Source: Bacillota bacterium (GTDB lineage Bacteria; Bacillota; Clostridia; Christensenellales; SZUA-584). From it: a stretch of DNA of 64,000 nt. Position 1 is the stretch's first letter. Each line of letters opens with the position of its first letter. Position numbers and translations under genes: made by a program. The notes beneath the pieces were generated by a model. The model did not search any database and was not told the origin of the DNA. It saw nothing but the letters and a program-made list of their open reading frames with translations. This document shows positions 44,407-52,774 of this stretch, piece by piece. The DNA lies in the NCBI GenBank assembly GCA_023415795.1, contig JAEZJG010000016.1:88850-152849 (forward strand). The letters are read 5' to 3'.

Positions 44407-46062
44407 TCAGGAAATGCTCATCACGATGTTATCGATGGACGCACCGGGCGCCACCATGGGCAGAACCATCGTATCCTGCTCGATCTCCACATGAATGAGG
44501 CACGGTCCATTTGCCGTCAGTGCCTCTTTGAGCGCTTCGCGGAAGCCCTCCACGTTGTCCGTTTTCCTCGTGAGCCCATAGCCAAAGCCCTTGGCGATGG
44601 TGCAAAAATCGAGCGCGGGCAGTGTGGTTTCCGAGTGCCGCCCATTAAAGAACAGCGTCTGCCACTGGCGCACCATGCCCAAGGTCTTGTTGTCCAGCAG
44701 TATCGTGATCACCGGCAGATCGTAACGCGTTGTGGTGGCCATCTCGTTCAGGTTCATACGGAAGCAGCCATCGCCTGTGATATGCAGCACACGCTTGCCG
44801 GGGTGGGCACACTGCGCGCCGATCGCAGCACCGAGACCGAAGCCCATCGTGCCAAGGCCGCCCGATGTCAAAAAGGTATCATGCTTTTTGAACGGATAGT
44901 ACTGCGCTGTCCACATCTGATGCTGACCAACGTCCGTCACAATAATTGTGTCCTCACCCATCAGCTCGTTGATCGTCTGCATGATATTACGGGGCAGATG
45001 ATCCTTTGGGATGTGCGCCTCGTTCTCTGCTTTCCATTCCGCCACGCTCTTTATCCATTCTGTATGCGTCTTCTTGGGTACCGTTTCCACGATCTTCTGA
45101 AGCGCACATTTGATGTCCTGTATCATGGAGATGTGTGTCGGTATGTTTTTGTTGATCTCCGACGCGTCGATATCTATCTGGATGATCTTGGCATGGGCAG
45201 CAAATGTGTTGGGATCGCCTGTCACGCGGTCGGAGAAGCGCGCGCCCAGCACGATCAGCAGGTCACACGCCTGAAACGCCATATTGCTGGCCTTGGTGCC
45301 GTGCATGCCTACCATACCCATGCTCAAGGGGTGGTCAGACGGGAACGAACCCACCGCCATCAGCGAGCAAGCCACCGGCGCGTCGATGCGCTCCGCCAGG
45401 GCAAACAGCTCGTCTGCCGCGTGAGACAGCACCACGCCGCCGCCCGCGAACACCACAGGGCGTTTCGCCTCAGCGATCAGCTGTTTCACCTCGTCGATCG
45501 GGATATCCGTCAGCTTGCACGCCATGTTGAGCGTGCCCTCCGGCGCGGTATACTCCGTGGTTTGGGTGAATATGTCGCTGGTGATGTCGATCAGCACCGG
45601 ACCGGGTCTGCCAGCCCGCGCGAACGCAAACGCCTCGCGAAACACGTCGGATATCTTATCCACGTCTTTGATCTGGTAGTTGTGCTTGGTGATGGGCATG
45701 GTAACGCCCATGATGTCCACTTCCTGAAAGCTGTCACGCCCAAGCAGGTTTGCCGGTACGTTGCCGGTGATGGCCACAATGGGTATCGAGTCCATGTATG
45801 CCGTGGCGAGACCGGTAACGAGGTTGGTGGCACCGGGGCCGGATGTGGCGATGCACACCCCCACCTGACCTGTGGCGCGCGCATAACCATCCGCCGCGTG
45901 GGACGCGCCTTGTTCGTGCGCCGTCTCAACATGATGGAGCATGTTCTCGTCATATAGCGCATCATAAAGCTTGACAACCTTGCCGCCCGGATATCCGAAC
46001 ACCGTGGTTACGTTTTCGCGCTTGAGGCACTCCAATATAATCTGAACACCCGTTAACTGCAT
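44407..46062 (-). CDS. ilvB: Acetolactate synthase large subunit
   Basis: 551 residues. The catalytic Glu is in HEQGASHAADGYARATG, the thiamine diphosphate motif is GDGCFRMNLNEMATT ... NN near 430-460, and the FAD/acceptor region follows. It joins two pyruvates to acetolactate (valine, leucine) or pyruvate plus 2-oxobutyrate (isoleucine). It is the last gene of the operon, while its regulatory subunit ilvN is the first, five genes away; usually the two are adjacent. Confidence 0.97.
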   Translation of the reverse strand: MQLTGVQIILECLKRENVTTVFGYPGGKVVKLYDALYDENMLHHVETAHEQGASHAADGYARATGQVGVCIATSGPGATNLVTGLATAYMDSIPIVAITGNVPANLLGRDSFQEVDIMGVTMPITKHNYQIKDVDKISDVFREAFAFARAGRPGPVLIDITSDIFTQTTEYTAPEGTLNMACKLTDIPIDEVKQLIAEAKRPVVFAGGGVVLSHAADELFALAERIDAPVACSLMAVGSFPSDHPLSMGMVGMHGTKASNMAFQACDLLIVLGARFSDRVTGDPNTFAAHAKIIQIDIDASEINKNIPTHISMIQDIKCALQKIVETVPKKTHTEWIKSVAEWKAENEAHIPKDHLPRNIMQTINELMGEDTIIVTDVGQHQMWTAQYYPFKKHDTFLTSGGLGTMGFGLGAAIGAQCAHPGKRVLHITGDGCFRMNLNEMATTTRYDLPVITILLDNKTLGMVRQWQTLFFNGRHSETTLPALDFCTIAKGFGYGLTRKTDNVEGFREALKEALTANGPCLIHVEIEQDTMVLPMVAPGASIDNIVMSIS

Positions 46063-46101
46063 AATAGTTCCCCCTTTACGGTCCGCCGTAGGCAGCGGCC
46101 T

Positions 46102-47766
46102 CTACTGTAGAACGGCTCCCTTGTCTGCCGAAGACACCAGCCGCGCGTACCGACCCAGCCAGCCGGTTTTAACGCTGAGCTCGCGCTTGGGCAGCGCGGA
46201 CAGCCGCGCCTGTATTGTCGCATCGTCCACCAGCAGCTGCAAGCGCCGCGCCGGTATGTCGATGTCGATAGTATCTCCTTCTTCGATGACGGCAATCACG
46301 CCGCCGCTCTGCGCCTCCGGCGATACGTGACCAATGGCCGCGCCGCGCGTTGCGCCCGAGAAGCGTCCGTCGGTGATGAGCGCCACCGTCTTGTCTTTGC
46401 CCATTCCCGCCAGCGCCGATGTGGGCCCCAGCATTTCGCGCATGCCCGGTCCGCCCGAAGGCCCTTCGTAGCGGATGACCACCACGTCGCCGTCGCCTAT
46501 CTGACCGGCGTAGATCGCCTTGATCGCCGCTTCCTCGCCGTCAAACACGCGCGCCGGCCCCTGATGCTTCATCATCTCAGGTGCCACGGCAGACTGCTTG
46601 ACCACCGCGCCGTCCGGGGCGATGTTGCCGCGCAGTACCGCGATGCCGCCTTCCTTGGAATAAGGATCTGACACGCTGCGTGCTATCTTGTTATCCAGAA
46701 TGTGCGCGCCCTTTACGGCTTCGCCCAGCGTCGTGCCGTTCACCGTCATCGTGCTGCCGTCTATGAGATTGTTGTCCAGCAGCTCACTCAGCACGGCGTA
46801 TACGCCGCCCGCGTCGTACAGATCCACCAGATGCGTTTGGCTGGCGGGTGCAAGACGGCACAGGTTGGGTGTGCGGCGGCTGACCGCGTCCACGATATCG
46901 AGCGACAGATCAACGCCGCATTCGTGAGCGATGGCAGGCAGGTGCAGCACCGAGTTGGTAGAGCAGCCCAGCGCCATGTCCAGCGCAAGCCCGTTCTCGA
47001 ACGCCTTGGCTGTCATGATATCCAGCGGCTTTAGGTCCATAGCCAGCAGCTTCATCAGCTGTTCGCCGCTCTCCTTCGCAAAGCGGATGCGCGCGCCGTG
47101 CACCGCCGCGATGGTGCCGTTGCCGCTCATCGCCATGCCGATGGCTTCCGTCAGGCAGTTCATGCTGTTCGCTGTGAACATGCCGGAGCAGGAGCCGCAG
47201 CCGGGGCACACGCTGTTCTCCAGCTTTTTGAGGTCGTCCTCCGTCAGCTTGCCCGCGGTATACGCGCCCACCGCCTCGAAGGCCGTGGTCAGGCTGGCGT
47301 CTCTCCCCTGCAAGTCTTTACCGGGCAGCATGGGGCCGCCGCTGCAAAATATGGACGGGCGGTTGATGCGCGCCGCTGCCATCAGCATACCGGGGACGAT
47401 CTTGTCGCAGTTGGGCACAAACGCCACTGCGTCAAAGCCGTGCGCCGTCACCATCGATTCGATGGAGTCCGCGATCAGCTCACGCGAGGCCAGAGAGTAT
47501 CTCATGCCCGCGTGTCCCATCGCAATGCCGTCGCACACGCCGATGGACGGTATCATTACGGGTGTGCCGCCAGCAGAGCGAATGCCGTCCGCCACGGCTT
47601 TGGCGATCTTGTCCAGATGCGAATGTCCGGGCACGATTTCGCTCGCAGCATGAACCACCGCCACCAGCGGGCGTTCCAGCTCGCTGTCCGTATAGCCCAT
47701 CGCTTTGAATAACGACCGGTGCGGCGTTTTCTCCGCGCCTTTTTTTACGCTGTCGCTGATCATCAT
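46102..47766 (-). CDS. ilvD: Dihydroxy-acid dehydratase
   Basis: 554 residues, full length. The iron-sulfur cysteines are C120 in PNCDK and those in CPGCGSCSG near 192, with the catalytic Lys of the dehydratase family nearby. It dehydrates the dihydroxy acids made by IlvC to 2-oxoacids. It abuts leuB (start and stop share base 47766) and precedes ilvB by 39 bases. Confidence 0.98.
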   Translation of the reverse strand: MMISDSVKKGAEKTPHRSLFKAMGYTDSELERPLVAVVHAASEIVPGHSHLDKIAKAVADGIRSAGGTPVMIPSIGVCDGIAMGHAGMRYSLASRELIADSIESMVTAHGFDAVAFVPNCDKIVPGMLMAAARINRPSIFCSGGPMLPGKDLQGRDASLTTAFEAVGAYTAGKLTEDDLKKLENSVCPGCGSCSGMFTANSMNCLTEAIGMAMSGNGTIAAVHGARIRFAKESGEQLMKLLAMDLKPLDIMTAKAFENGLALDMALGCSTNSVLHLPAIAHECGVDLSLDIVDAVSRRTPNLCRLAPASQTHLVDLYDAGGVYAVLSELLDNNLIDGSTMTVNGTTLGEAVKGAHILDNKIARSVSDPYSKEGGIAVLRGNIAPDGAVVKQSAVAPEMMKHQGPARVFDGEEAAIKAIYAGQIGDGDVVVIRYEGPSGGPGMREMLGPTSALAGMGKDKTVALITDGRFSGATRGAAIGHVSPEAQSGGVIAVIEEGDTIDIDIPARRLQLLVDDATIQARLSALPKRELSVKTGWLGRYARLVSSADKGAVLQ

Positions 47767-48830
47767 TATGCCTCCAGTCCGGCGAGCACCCTGTCCGTCA
47801 TCTCTTTCGTGGACAGCGTTGCCTCGCCTTTCAGTGCGATATCCCCTGTTCTTGCGCCGCTTGTCAGTGCGGCGTCCACCGCGGCCTCGATGGCCTTGGC
47901 GGCTTCCTCCTGCCCCAGCGAGTAGCGCAGCATCATCGCGGCGGACAGTATCGTCGCCAGCGGGTTTGCGATGCCCTTGCCCGCGATATCCGGCGCGGAA
48001 CCGTGTACCGGCTCGTACATGCCGCGCGTGCCTTCGCCCAAGCTGGCGGAGGGCAGCATGCCGATGGAGCCTGTGATCATCGCCGCTTCGTCGGAGAGTA
48101 TATCGCCGAACATGTTTTCCGTCACGATAACGTCAAACTGCTTGGGGTTGCGCACCAGCTGCATCGCCGCGTTGTCCACGTACATGTGAGACAGCGTGAT
48201 CTCGGGGTATTCCGCCGCGACCTCGGTGACCACCTTGCGCCACAGCCGGGATGATTCCAGTATGTTCGCCTTATCGACGCTCATCACCTTTTTATCGCGT
48301 ACCATCGCCGTTTTCATCGCGACGTGTGCGATGCGTTTAACCTCCGGCTCGGTATAGCTCATGGTGTCGTAAGCCCAATCGTCGCCGCGTTCCTTCTTGC
48401 CGAAGTAGATGCCGCCTGTCAGCTCGCGGATCACGATGATGTCGAGGCCGCCTTCCGTCAGCTCCGGCTTCAAGGGGCAAGCGGATGCCAGCTGGTCGAA
48501 CAGCACCGCGGGGCGCAGGTTCGCGAACAGCCCCAGTTCGCCGCGCAAGCCCAGCAGCGCTTTCTCCGGCCGCATGTCAGACGGCAGCGTATCCCATTTG
48601 TCGCCGCCCACCGCGCCCAGCAGCACCGCGTCGCTCGCTTTCGCGCCCGCCAGCGTTTCCTCCGGCAGCGGTTTGCCTTTTGCGTCGATGGCGCAGCCGC
48701 CCGCGAGGTATTCGGTGTAGTTCAGCGCAAAGCCGAACTTCTTCGCGGCGGCATTCAGCACACGGATCGTTTCGCCCACCACCTCCGGGCCGATGCCGTC
48801 GCCCGGTATCACAGCTATATTGTAGCTCAT
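47766..48830 (-). CDS. leuB: 3-isopropylmalate dehydrogenase
   Basis: 354 residues. IPGDGIGPEVV at the N-terminus, VIRELTGGIYFG for substrate binding and MITGSIGMLPSASLG for NAD binding. In this operon it probably also oxidises 3-methylmalate formed from citramalate, giving 2-oxobutyrate for isoleucine; LeuB is known to do both. leuC and leuD, needed between CimA and LeuB, are not in the window. Confidence 0.97.
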   Translation of the reverse strand: MSYNIAVIPGDGIGPEVVGETIRVLNAAAKKFGFALNYTEYLAGGCAIDAKGKPLPEETLAGAKASDAVLLGAVGGDKWDTLPSDMRPEKALLGLRGELGLFANLRPAVLFDQLASACPLKPELTEGGLDIIVIRELTGGIYFGKKERGDDWAYDTMSYTEPEVKRIAHVAMKTAMVRDKKVMSVDKANILESSRLWRKVVTEVAAEYPEITLSHMYVDNAAMQLVRNPKQFDVIVTENMFGDILSDEAAMITGSIGMLPSASLGEGTRGMYEPVHGSAPDIAGKGIANPLATILSAAMMLRYSLGQEEAAKAIEAAVDAALTSGARTGDIALKGEATLSTKEMTDRVLAGLEA

Positions 48831-48860
48831 GCGTTTTCTCCTTATCTATGGTCTAAGGCC

Positions 48861-48937
48861 ACAGGGTCTCCGCCCCTGTAACCCCGCTTAAGGGATACTT
48901 CCCTTAAGAATCCCATCGGTAAAATGCTGCGCATTTT
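48861..48937. repeat. Triple-hairpin intergenic repeat, copy 2
   Basis: ACAGGG/CCCTGT (48861-48879), CTTAAGGGA-TACT-TCCCTTAAG (48887-48908) and AAAATGC-TGC-GCATTTT (48921-48937). Same three-hairpin plan as 13825-13905 and 50699-50777, with the linking AAGAATCCCATCGG shared with the third copy. It lies between cimA and leuB, so it is transcribed in the operon mRNA. Confidence 0.8.
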
Positions 48938-48994
48938 CCTGGCTGATATAAATCTTTAAGATGTCATGAACATGGCATCTTATTATACTCTTTT

Positions 48995-49044
48995 GCTCCT
49001 TTTCTTTAACAAAAGGAGCGGGAGTTTGAGGGCAGCGCCCTCAA
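48995..49044. other. Two further hairpins between cimA and leuB
   Basis: GCTCCTTTT-CTTTAAC-AAAAGGAGC (48995-49019) and TTGAGGGC-AGC-GCCCTCAA (49026-49044). With repeat copy 2 they make a roughly 230-base structured spacer inside the operon, with no reading frame. They could protect or process the mRNA. Confidence 0.6.
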
Positions 49045-49063
49045 TGTATCTTAAATAAACAGT

Positions 49064-50620
49064 CTAGCTCAGCAGTACGTGGTCAATGGAATCGATCAGG
49101 GCGAAAAGACTCGCCTCGATAACGTCCGGCGACACACCCATCGTGCGCCAGTAATCCTTGCCGTCGGAAGACTCGATGACAACGCGCACCCTTGCCGCCG
49201 TGGCCGCATTGCCGTTCAGCACACGCACGCGATAGTCCGTCAGCGACACATCCTTGAGCACCGGGAAGAACGCTCCCAGCGCCTCGCGCAGCGCTTTGTC
49301 CAGCGCGTTCACCGGGCCGTTGCCCTCTGCCGCCGCCATGCGCGTCTCGCCGTCCACGTTCACCTTCACCACCGCGTGTACGCCGAACGCGTCCGCGTGG
49401 GACGGCTCATCGTTCACCTTAAAGTGCATCAGCGAGAACTTGGGCTCACGCAGCCCCAGCTCCTTCATCACGAACAGACGGAAGCTGCTCTCCGCGCCCT
49501 CAAAGCTGTAGCCTTCGCTTTCCAGCACCTTGAGCTTCTCCATCAGGCGGCTTACCTTATCCTTGTCTGCCGCCACCTCAGGGAATTCGTCCTTGAGCTT
49601 CTCAGCCATCGCAGACTTCCCCGCCACCTCAGACAGCAGGAACTCGCGGCTGTTGCCCACCAGCGACGGCTCGATATGCTCGAAGCTGCCCTTGGCCTTG
49701 CGCAGCCCGTCGATGTGCATGCCGCCCTTGTGCGCGAACGCGTTGCGCCCCACATAGGGCAGCGTCTCGTCAAACGGCAGGTTGGTGATCTCCGCCGCCT
49801 CGCGGCACACCTCGTACAGCTGCTCTATCGTTTCACCGATGCAGTCATAACCCATTTTTAGCTGCAGGTTCGGGATGATGGACGACAGCCGCGCATTGCC
49901 GCTGCGTTCGCCGTATCCCAGCAGAGTGCCCTGCACGTGGCGCGCACCCAGCGTCACCGCCGTGACGGAGTTCGCCACCGCCAGTTCCGTGTCGTTGTGC
50001 GCGTGGATGCCCAGCTTGGTGTCCACCGCCGCCAGCGATGCCTTTACCGCCTCGGCCAGCTCATGCGGCATGGTGCCGCCGTTGGTATCGCACAGCACCA
50101 GCACATCCGCACCCGCCCTCGCGGCTTCCTTGAGCACCGCCAGCGCATAATCCGGATTGGCCTTGTAGCCGTCGAAGAAATGCTCCGCATCAAATATCAC
50201 CTCACGACCTGTCTCCTTCAGGTAACGCAGCGTGTCGTATATCATCGCGAGGTTCTCCTCCAGCGTGGTGCCCAGCACCTCAGTCGCGTGCAGATCCCAC
50301 GCCTTGCCGAACACCGCCACCGCTTGGGTGCCTGCGTCCGTGAGCGCTTTCACACCCGCGTCCTCTTCCACCCGCGTATCCTTGCGGCGCGTGCTTCCAA
50401 AGGCCACAAGCCGCGCGTTTTTCAGCGCCAGCTTGTTAGCCTCCTCAAAGAACTGCCGCTCCTTGGGGTTCGAGGCGGGGTTGCCCGCTTCTATATAATC
50501 CACGCCAAGACCGTCCAGCAGCGCCAGCATATGCAGCTTATCGGACAGCGAATAATTGATGCCGCGCGCCTGAGCGCCGTCTCGCAGCGTGGAATCGAAA
50601 ATATCTATCTTTAAAGACAT
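49064..50620 (-). CDS. cimA: (R)-citramalate synthase
   Basis: 518 residues. The N-terminal DRE-TIM barrel starts DIFDSTLRDGAQ, with HAHND as the metal site and GTLLGYGERSGNA. A long C-terminal regulatory domain (about 400-518) of the LeuA-dimer type is present, which usually allows isoleucine feedback. The length over 500 and the GNPASNPKERQFF region fit citramalate synthase rather than 2-isopropylmalate synthase. It condenses pyruvate and acetyl-CoA, giving isoleucine without threonine deaminase. Confidence 0.93.
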   Translation of the reverse strand: MSLKIDIFDSTLRDGAQARGINYSLSDKLHMLALLDGLGVDYIEAGNPASNPKERQFFEEANKLALKNARLVAFGSTRRKDTRVEEDAGVKALTDAGTQAVAVFGKAWDLHATEVLGTTLEENLAMIYDTLRYLKETGREVIFDAEHFFDGYKANPDYALAVLKEAARAGADVLVLCDTNGGTMPHELAEAVKASLAAVDTKLGIHAHNDTELAVANSVTAVTLGARHVQGTLLGYGERSGNARLSSIIPNLQLKMGYDCIGETIEQLYEVCREAAEITNLPFDETLPYVGRNAFAHKGGMHIDGLRKAKGSFEHIEPSLVGNSREFLLSEVAGKSAMAEKLKDEFPEVAADKDKVSRLMEKLKVLESEGYSFEGAESSFRLFVMKELGLREPKFSLMHFKVNDEPSHADAFGVHAVVKVNVDGETRMAAAEGNGPVNALDKALREALGAFFPVLKDVSLTDYRVRVLNGNAATAARVRVVIESSDGKDYWRTMGVSPDVIEASLFALIDSIDHVLLS

Positions 50621-50698
50621 AACGCAACTCCTTAAGGGGTTGTCATTTCAAAGCCAAACGATGCTTGGCTCATGCACCGACAAAGACATAACACCTTA

Positions 50699-50777
50699 GA
50701 GGCTCTGCCTCCAAACCACCGCTCAAGGGATTCATCCCTTAAGAATCCCATCGGGAATGCCGTAAACAGGCATTCCC
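50699..50777. repeat. Triple-hairpin intergenic repeat, copy 3
   Basis: GAGGC-TCT-GCCTC (50699-50711), CTCAAGGGA-TTCA-TCCCTTAAG (50722-50743) and GGGAATGCC-GTAAACA-GGCATTCCC (50753-50777). Its first 30 bases match copy 1 almost exactly and its middle matches copy 2. It lies between ilvC and cimA, inside the operon. Confidence 0.85.
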
Positions 50778-50822
50778 ATATGTCTTTGCCTTATACGAAT
50801 ACCACTTATAAGCAAATGCTCT

Positions 50823-51827
50823 CTAGAACTCGGGTTCCGTCTGCCACGGCATCAGCTTGCGAAGCTCCTTGCCCACCTTTTCAACGGGCAGCTCGCGCTC
50901 CATGCGGCGGCGGGCGGTGAAAGCCGCGCGTCCTCCGGCACGGTTCTCGCTGATCCAGCGGCTGGCGAAAACGCCTTCCTGTATCTCTGAGAGCACCTTC
51001 TTCATCTCTTTGCGCGTCTCATCCGTGATGATGCGGCGTCCGATGGAATAGTCGCCGAACTCCGCCGTGTCGCTGATGGAATAACGCATGTAAGACAGAC
51101 CGCCCTTGTTGATCATATCGACGATGAGCTTCATCTCGTGGATGCACTCGAAGTACGCGCTCTCCGGCTCGTATCCGGCTTCCACCAGCGTATCGAAGCC
51201 CGCCTTCATCAGCTCGGCCACGCCGCCGCACAGCACCGCCTGCTCACCGAACAGATCCGTTTCCGTCTCTTCACGGAACGTGGTGGCCAGTATGCCGGAA
51301 CGCGCGCCGCCCACGCCCTCAGCGTAGGCAAGACCCACCTGAAGCGTATCGCCCGTCGGGTCTTGATGCACCGCGATTAGGCACGGAACGCCCTTGCCCG
51401 CTTCAAACTCGCTGCGCACCGTGTGTCCGGGCCCCTTGGGCGCCACCATGAATACGCCGACGTTTGCCGGGGGCTTGATCTGTCCGAAGTGGATGTTAAA
51501 GCCGTGCGCAAACGCGAGATATTTGCCCTCTGTCAGGTGGGGCTTGATGGACTCCTCATATATCGTGGACTGCAGTTCATCGTTCACCAGTATCATGATA
51601 ACGTCTGCCAGCTTCGCCGCGTCCGCCGCCGTCGCGACCTTAAGACCTGCAGCTTCCGCCTTCGCCCAAGACTTCGAGCCTTCGTACAGACCCACAACGA
51701 CGTTCACGCCGGATTCCTTGAGGTTGAGCGCGTGCGCGTGCCCCTGGCTGCCGTAGCCAATGATCGCAACCGTTTTGTCCGCCAGATATTCCTTCTGGCA
51801 ATCCGCCTGATAATACAATTTCGCCAC
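50823..51827 (-). CDS. ilvC: Ketol-acid reductoisomerase
   Basis: 334 residues, class I (short). The nucleotide-binding motif is IGYGSQGHAHALNLKESG. The metal-binding Glu/Asp residues lie in the C-terminal knotted domain (DLFGEQAVLCGGV, SYMRYSISDTAEFGD). It reduces and rearranges acetolactate and acetohydroxybutyrate, usually with NADPH. It follows ilvN by 52 bases; an about 200-base spacer with repeat copy 3 separates it from cimA. Confidence 0.98.
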   Translation of the reverse strand: MAKLYYQADCQKEYLADKTVAIIGYGSQGHAHALNLKESGVNVVVGLYEGSKSWAKAEAAGLKVATAADAAKLADVIMILVNDELQSTIYEESIKPHLTEGKYLAFAHGFNIHFGQIKPPANVGVFMVAPKGPGHTVRSEFEAGKGVPCLIAVHQDPTGDTLQVGLAYAEGVGGARSGILATTFREETETDLFGEQAVLCGGVAELMKAGFDTLVEAGYEPESAYFECIHEMKLIVDMINKGGLSYMRYSISDTAEFGDYSIGRRIITDETRKEMKKVLSEIQEGVFASRWISENRAGGRAAFTARRRMERELPVEKVGKELRKLMPWQTEPEF

Positions 51828-51879
51828 TGTCTTATTCTCCTTTATTAGATGTGATTTAATTTACTTCAATATCCGTGCT

Positions 51880-52380
51880 TTATTCTTGATCCTCAAACAG
51901 CTTCGCGTCGCCGCTTTCCAGCGCGACCATGCCCGTTCTCGCCAGCTCGACGATGCCGTACGGGCGCAGTATATCGATGCACTCATTGATGAACGATATG
52001 GTGCCGGTAAACTGCACCGTCGCTGTCTCGTCGCCTATGTCCAGTACAATGCCGGCGCGCGCGCTCACTTCCTTCATGAAGTCCCTCCTGTCGATGCCGG
52101 ACACGTTAACCTTCACCAGCGCAATCTCGCGCATGGTGCCGTGATCCTTCGGTATCTCCTTGATGGCCTTCACATCCAGCTGCTTGTCGAGCTGCTTTAT
52201 CACCTGCTCGATGATCGCATCCTCCGCGTACATCACAATGGTGATGCGCGATAACGCCGGGTCACTTGTGACGCCGACCGTCAGGCTCTCGATGTTAAAA
52301 CCGCGGCGGCTGATAAGACCTGCGATGCGGCACAACACGCCCGGCTGATTGGATACGATAAATGAGATGACTCGCTGCAT
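51880..52380 (-). CDS. ilvN: Acetolactate synthase small (regulatory) subunit
   Basis: 166 residues. An N-terminal ACT domain (VISFIVSNQPGVLCRIAGLISRRGFNIESL) binds valine for feedback inhibition, and a second ferredoxin-like domain follows. It is the first gene after the T-box leader. Its catalytic partner ilvB is at the far end of the operon, an uncommon arrangement. Confidence 0.96.
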   Translation of the reverse strand: MQRVISFIVSNQPGVLCRIAGLISRRGFNIESLTVGVTSDPALSRITIVMYAEDAIIEQVIKQLDKQLDVKAIKEIPKDHGTMREIALVKVNVSGIDRRDFMKEVSARAGIVLDIGDETATVQFTGTISFINECIDILRPYGIVELARTGMVALESGDAKLFEDQE

Positions 52381-52410
52381 AGTACGCTCCTTTTTTGGTT
52401 TCTATGTAAT

Positions 52411-52452
52411 AAAAAAGCCGCTTCTCCCCCTTGTCGAACGAAGAGACGCAGC
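52411..52452 (-). terminator. T-box regulated terminator before ilvN
   Basis: GCTGCGTCTC pairs with GAGAAGCGGC (one mismatch), followed by TTTTTT at 52416-52411. It lies just upstream of the ilvN start. Confidence 0.88.
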
Positions 52453-52672
52453 CAGTTTTCAACTACGCGGTACCACTCATCTTGCCTTCGAAGAAGGCCA
52501 CTCTAAGGCTCTGTCAAGCCCGTGATCTTTAACGGAATCATCCGGCAATGTCTACTCGGTTCGACACGCAGCTCCGGAGGGATTTGTCTGCCGTGGCATT
52601 ACCGGTTTTCACCAAACACCGGCTCTCTGCAAATACCTTACGCCAAACCTGTCTCCATCAACGCTCTTAATT
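52411..52672 (-). promoter_or_regulatory. T-box riboswitch of the ilv-cim-leu operon, isoleucine specifier AUC
   Basis: The minus strand shows the T-box TGGTACCGCG (52475-52466), the stem-I/II marks GCAGAGAGCCGG and GGTGAAAACCGG, and, in the position of the specifier, ACAA-ATC-CC with ATC at 52583-52581, an isoleucine codon. Alignment to the valS leader by eye supports this reading. It should raise the whole operon when tRNA-Ile is uncharged. A leucine CTC also lies nearby (CCCTCC), so the specifier needs folding to confirm. Confidence 0.88.
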
Positions 52673-52678
52673 ATGGTT

Positions 52679-52707
52679 ATACTATCAAACAGCATGGTAA
52701 ATGTCAA
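52679..52707 (-). promoter_or_regulatory. Promoter of the ilv-cim-leu operon
   Basis: TTGACA (52707-52702) and TAGTAT (52684-52679) on the minus strand with a 17-base spacer, directly before the T-box leader. Confidence 0.8.
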
Positions 52708-52774
52708 TGCAGAATTTGTTTATTTTTTATGAAGCGCGATTTTCATCCGCCTGAGCCGCAAAATGGCAGCTAAA

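Noticed and set aside
44233..45957. A 574-codon open frame on the plus strand
   Set aside because: Runs antisense through ilvB; its first part crosses the ilv terminator and has no recognisable domain.
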